DNA of 64,000 bases, from positions 372,001-436,000 of the forward strand of contig NZ_AP019807.1 in assembly GCF_007183175.1 (NCBI RefSeq), read 5' to 3'. Below the pieces are notes generated by a model. The model was not told where the DNA came from and did not search any database. It worked only from the letters and a program-made list of their open reading frames with translations. A program made the position numbers and the translations under genes. This stretch comes from Microbulbifer sp. GL-2 (GTDB lineage Bacteria; Pseudomonadota; Gammaproteobacteria; Pseudomonadales; Cellvibrionaceae). Position 1 is the first letter of the stretch; the number at the start of each line of letters is the position of its first letter. Positions 63,634-64,000 of the stretch are shown in pieces.

Positions 63634-64000
63634 ATGAAATTTAAACACTGGATCTCTGCCGGGGCTTTGGTGCTAGGCAGTCTTGTCACCCTCGCCTCAT
63701 GCAACGCCGACAGTGGCCGCCACGGTAATAAGCTGCATCAGGCCAGCAAAAACGAAAATGCCCAACCCATTATTTGGATCGGCGACTTCAATAACTTTGA
63801 CGATGCAGTAGCATTGATGTTGATCGCCAAGGACCCCCGCTATACCCTGGAGTTAGCGGTAGTAGAGGATTCTTTCAATACCGTCGCCCATGGAGCCAAT
63901 ACGGTTTATAACATCCTCGAGTGGCTGGGCAACAACGATACCAAAGTAATTCGCGGTGCCTACTTTGCTACCGAAGAAGTTGCCTATGGAGCTAACGGAA
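63634..64000 (+). CDS. Nucleoside-hydrolase-like lipoprotein, 3' end beyond window
   Basis: Partial gene, 122 codons seen, running off the window. The lipobox LASC (Cys23) marks it as a probable lipoprotein. The following domain resembles the N-terminus of inosine-uridine nucleoside hydrolases (IIWIGDFNNFDDAVALML, then a VVEDSFNTVAHGANTVYNIL helix). The Asp cluster is altered: family DTDPGxDDA is GDFNNFDDA here, so the calcium site may be changed. GGGAAGAA lies upstream of the ATG. Function cannot be decided from the fragment. Confidence 0.65.
   Translation, partial: MKFKHWISAGALVLGSLVTLASCNADSGRHGNKLHQASKNENAQPIIWIGDFNNFDDAVALMLIAKDPRYTLELAVVEDSFNTVAHGANTVYNILEWLGNNDTKVIRGAYFATEEVAYGANG

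Overview
The window reads as chromosomal DNA of a marine-type gammaproteobacterium, most likely from the Cellvibrionales and close to Microbulbifer. That placement is inferred from gene order and protein style; no marker-gene comparison was possible. The recognisable anchors are the rlmN-pilW-rodZ-ispG-hisS-yfgM-bamB-der block and the trmJ-iscRSUA-hscBA-fdx-iscX-ndk block, both on the minus strand, with suhB divergent from trmJ. No tRNA, rRNA, CRISPR array, prophage or intact insertion sequence was seen.

Layout. Bases 1-13,900 are accessory: two paralogous metallo-beta-lactamase-fold hydrolases about 10 kb apart, a thiol-redox operon (DsbD/ScsB-like protein, one-cysteine redoxin, TlpA/ScsD-like thioredoxin), an alpha/beta hydrolase broken by two frameshifts, a glycosyltransferase, a 1.4 kb AT-rich gene-free stretch, a di-heme oxidoreductase, a GFA-family protein, a methyltransferase, a PAP2 phosphatase and trmO. 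Bases 13,900-23,300 hold gabD and the der-to-pilW housekeeping block. Bases 23,700-28,300 interrupt that block with two tandem paralogous MauG/cytochrome-c-peroxidase lipoproteins. Bases 28,500-38,000 hold rlmN, ndk, the whole isc iron-sulfur operon with its iscR promoter/operator, trmJ and suhB. Bases 38,000-41,250 hold a sensor kinase with a degenerate receiver domain and, upstream of it, a candidate sigma-54-dependent small RNA. Bases 41,250-46,000 hold an acyl desaturase with a coiled-coil tail and a three-gene retropepsin / inactive transglutaminase / ATP-grasp operon. The rest is mostly housekeeping: yqcC, dinG, a PlsC-type acyltransferase, an NhaC-type antiporter, a DUF3549 gene, a small Cys-rich lipoprotein, pgi, slipin-nfeD, pyrB, sbcB, argS, an RmlD-like reductase and the start of a nucleoside-hydrolase-like lipoprotein cut by the window edge.

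The observation most worth following is at 40224-40375 on the minus strand. A perfect -24/-12 sigma-54 promoter places its predicted start at the first base of a strong hairpin, and a structured ~125-nt stretch then ends in a canonical intrinsic terminator with a U7 tail and no coding potential. Other points are the paired haem lipoproteins inserted in a conserved housekeeping cluster, an intrinsic terminator between iscA and hscB, a hydrolase whose two frameshifts both lie in G runs, and the poorly understood retropepsin/transglutaminase-like/ATP-grasp operon. All assignments come from reading motifs and gene order by eye; no database search was run.
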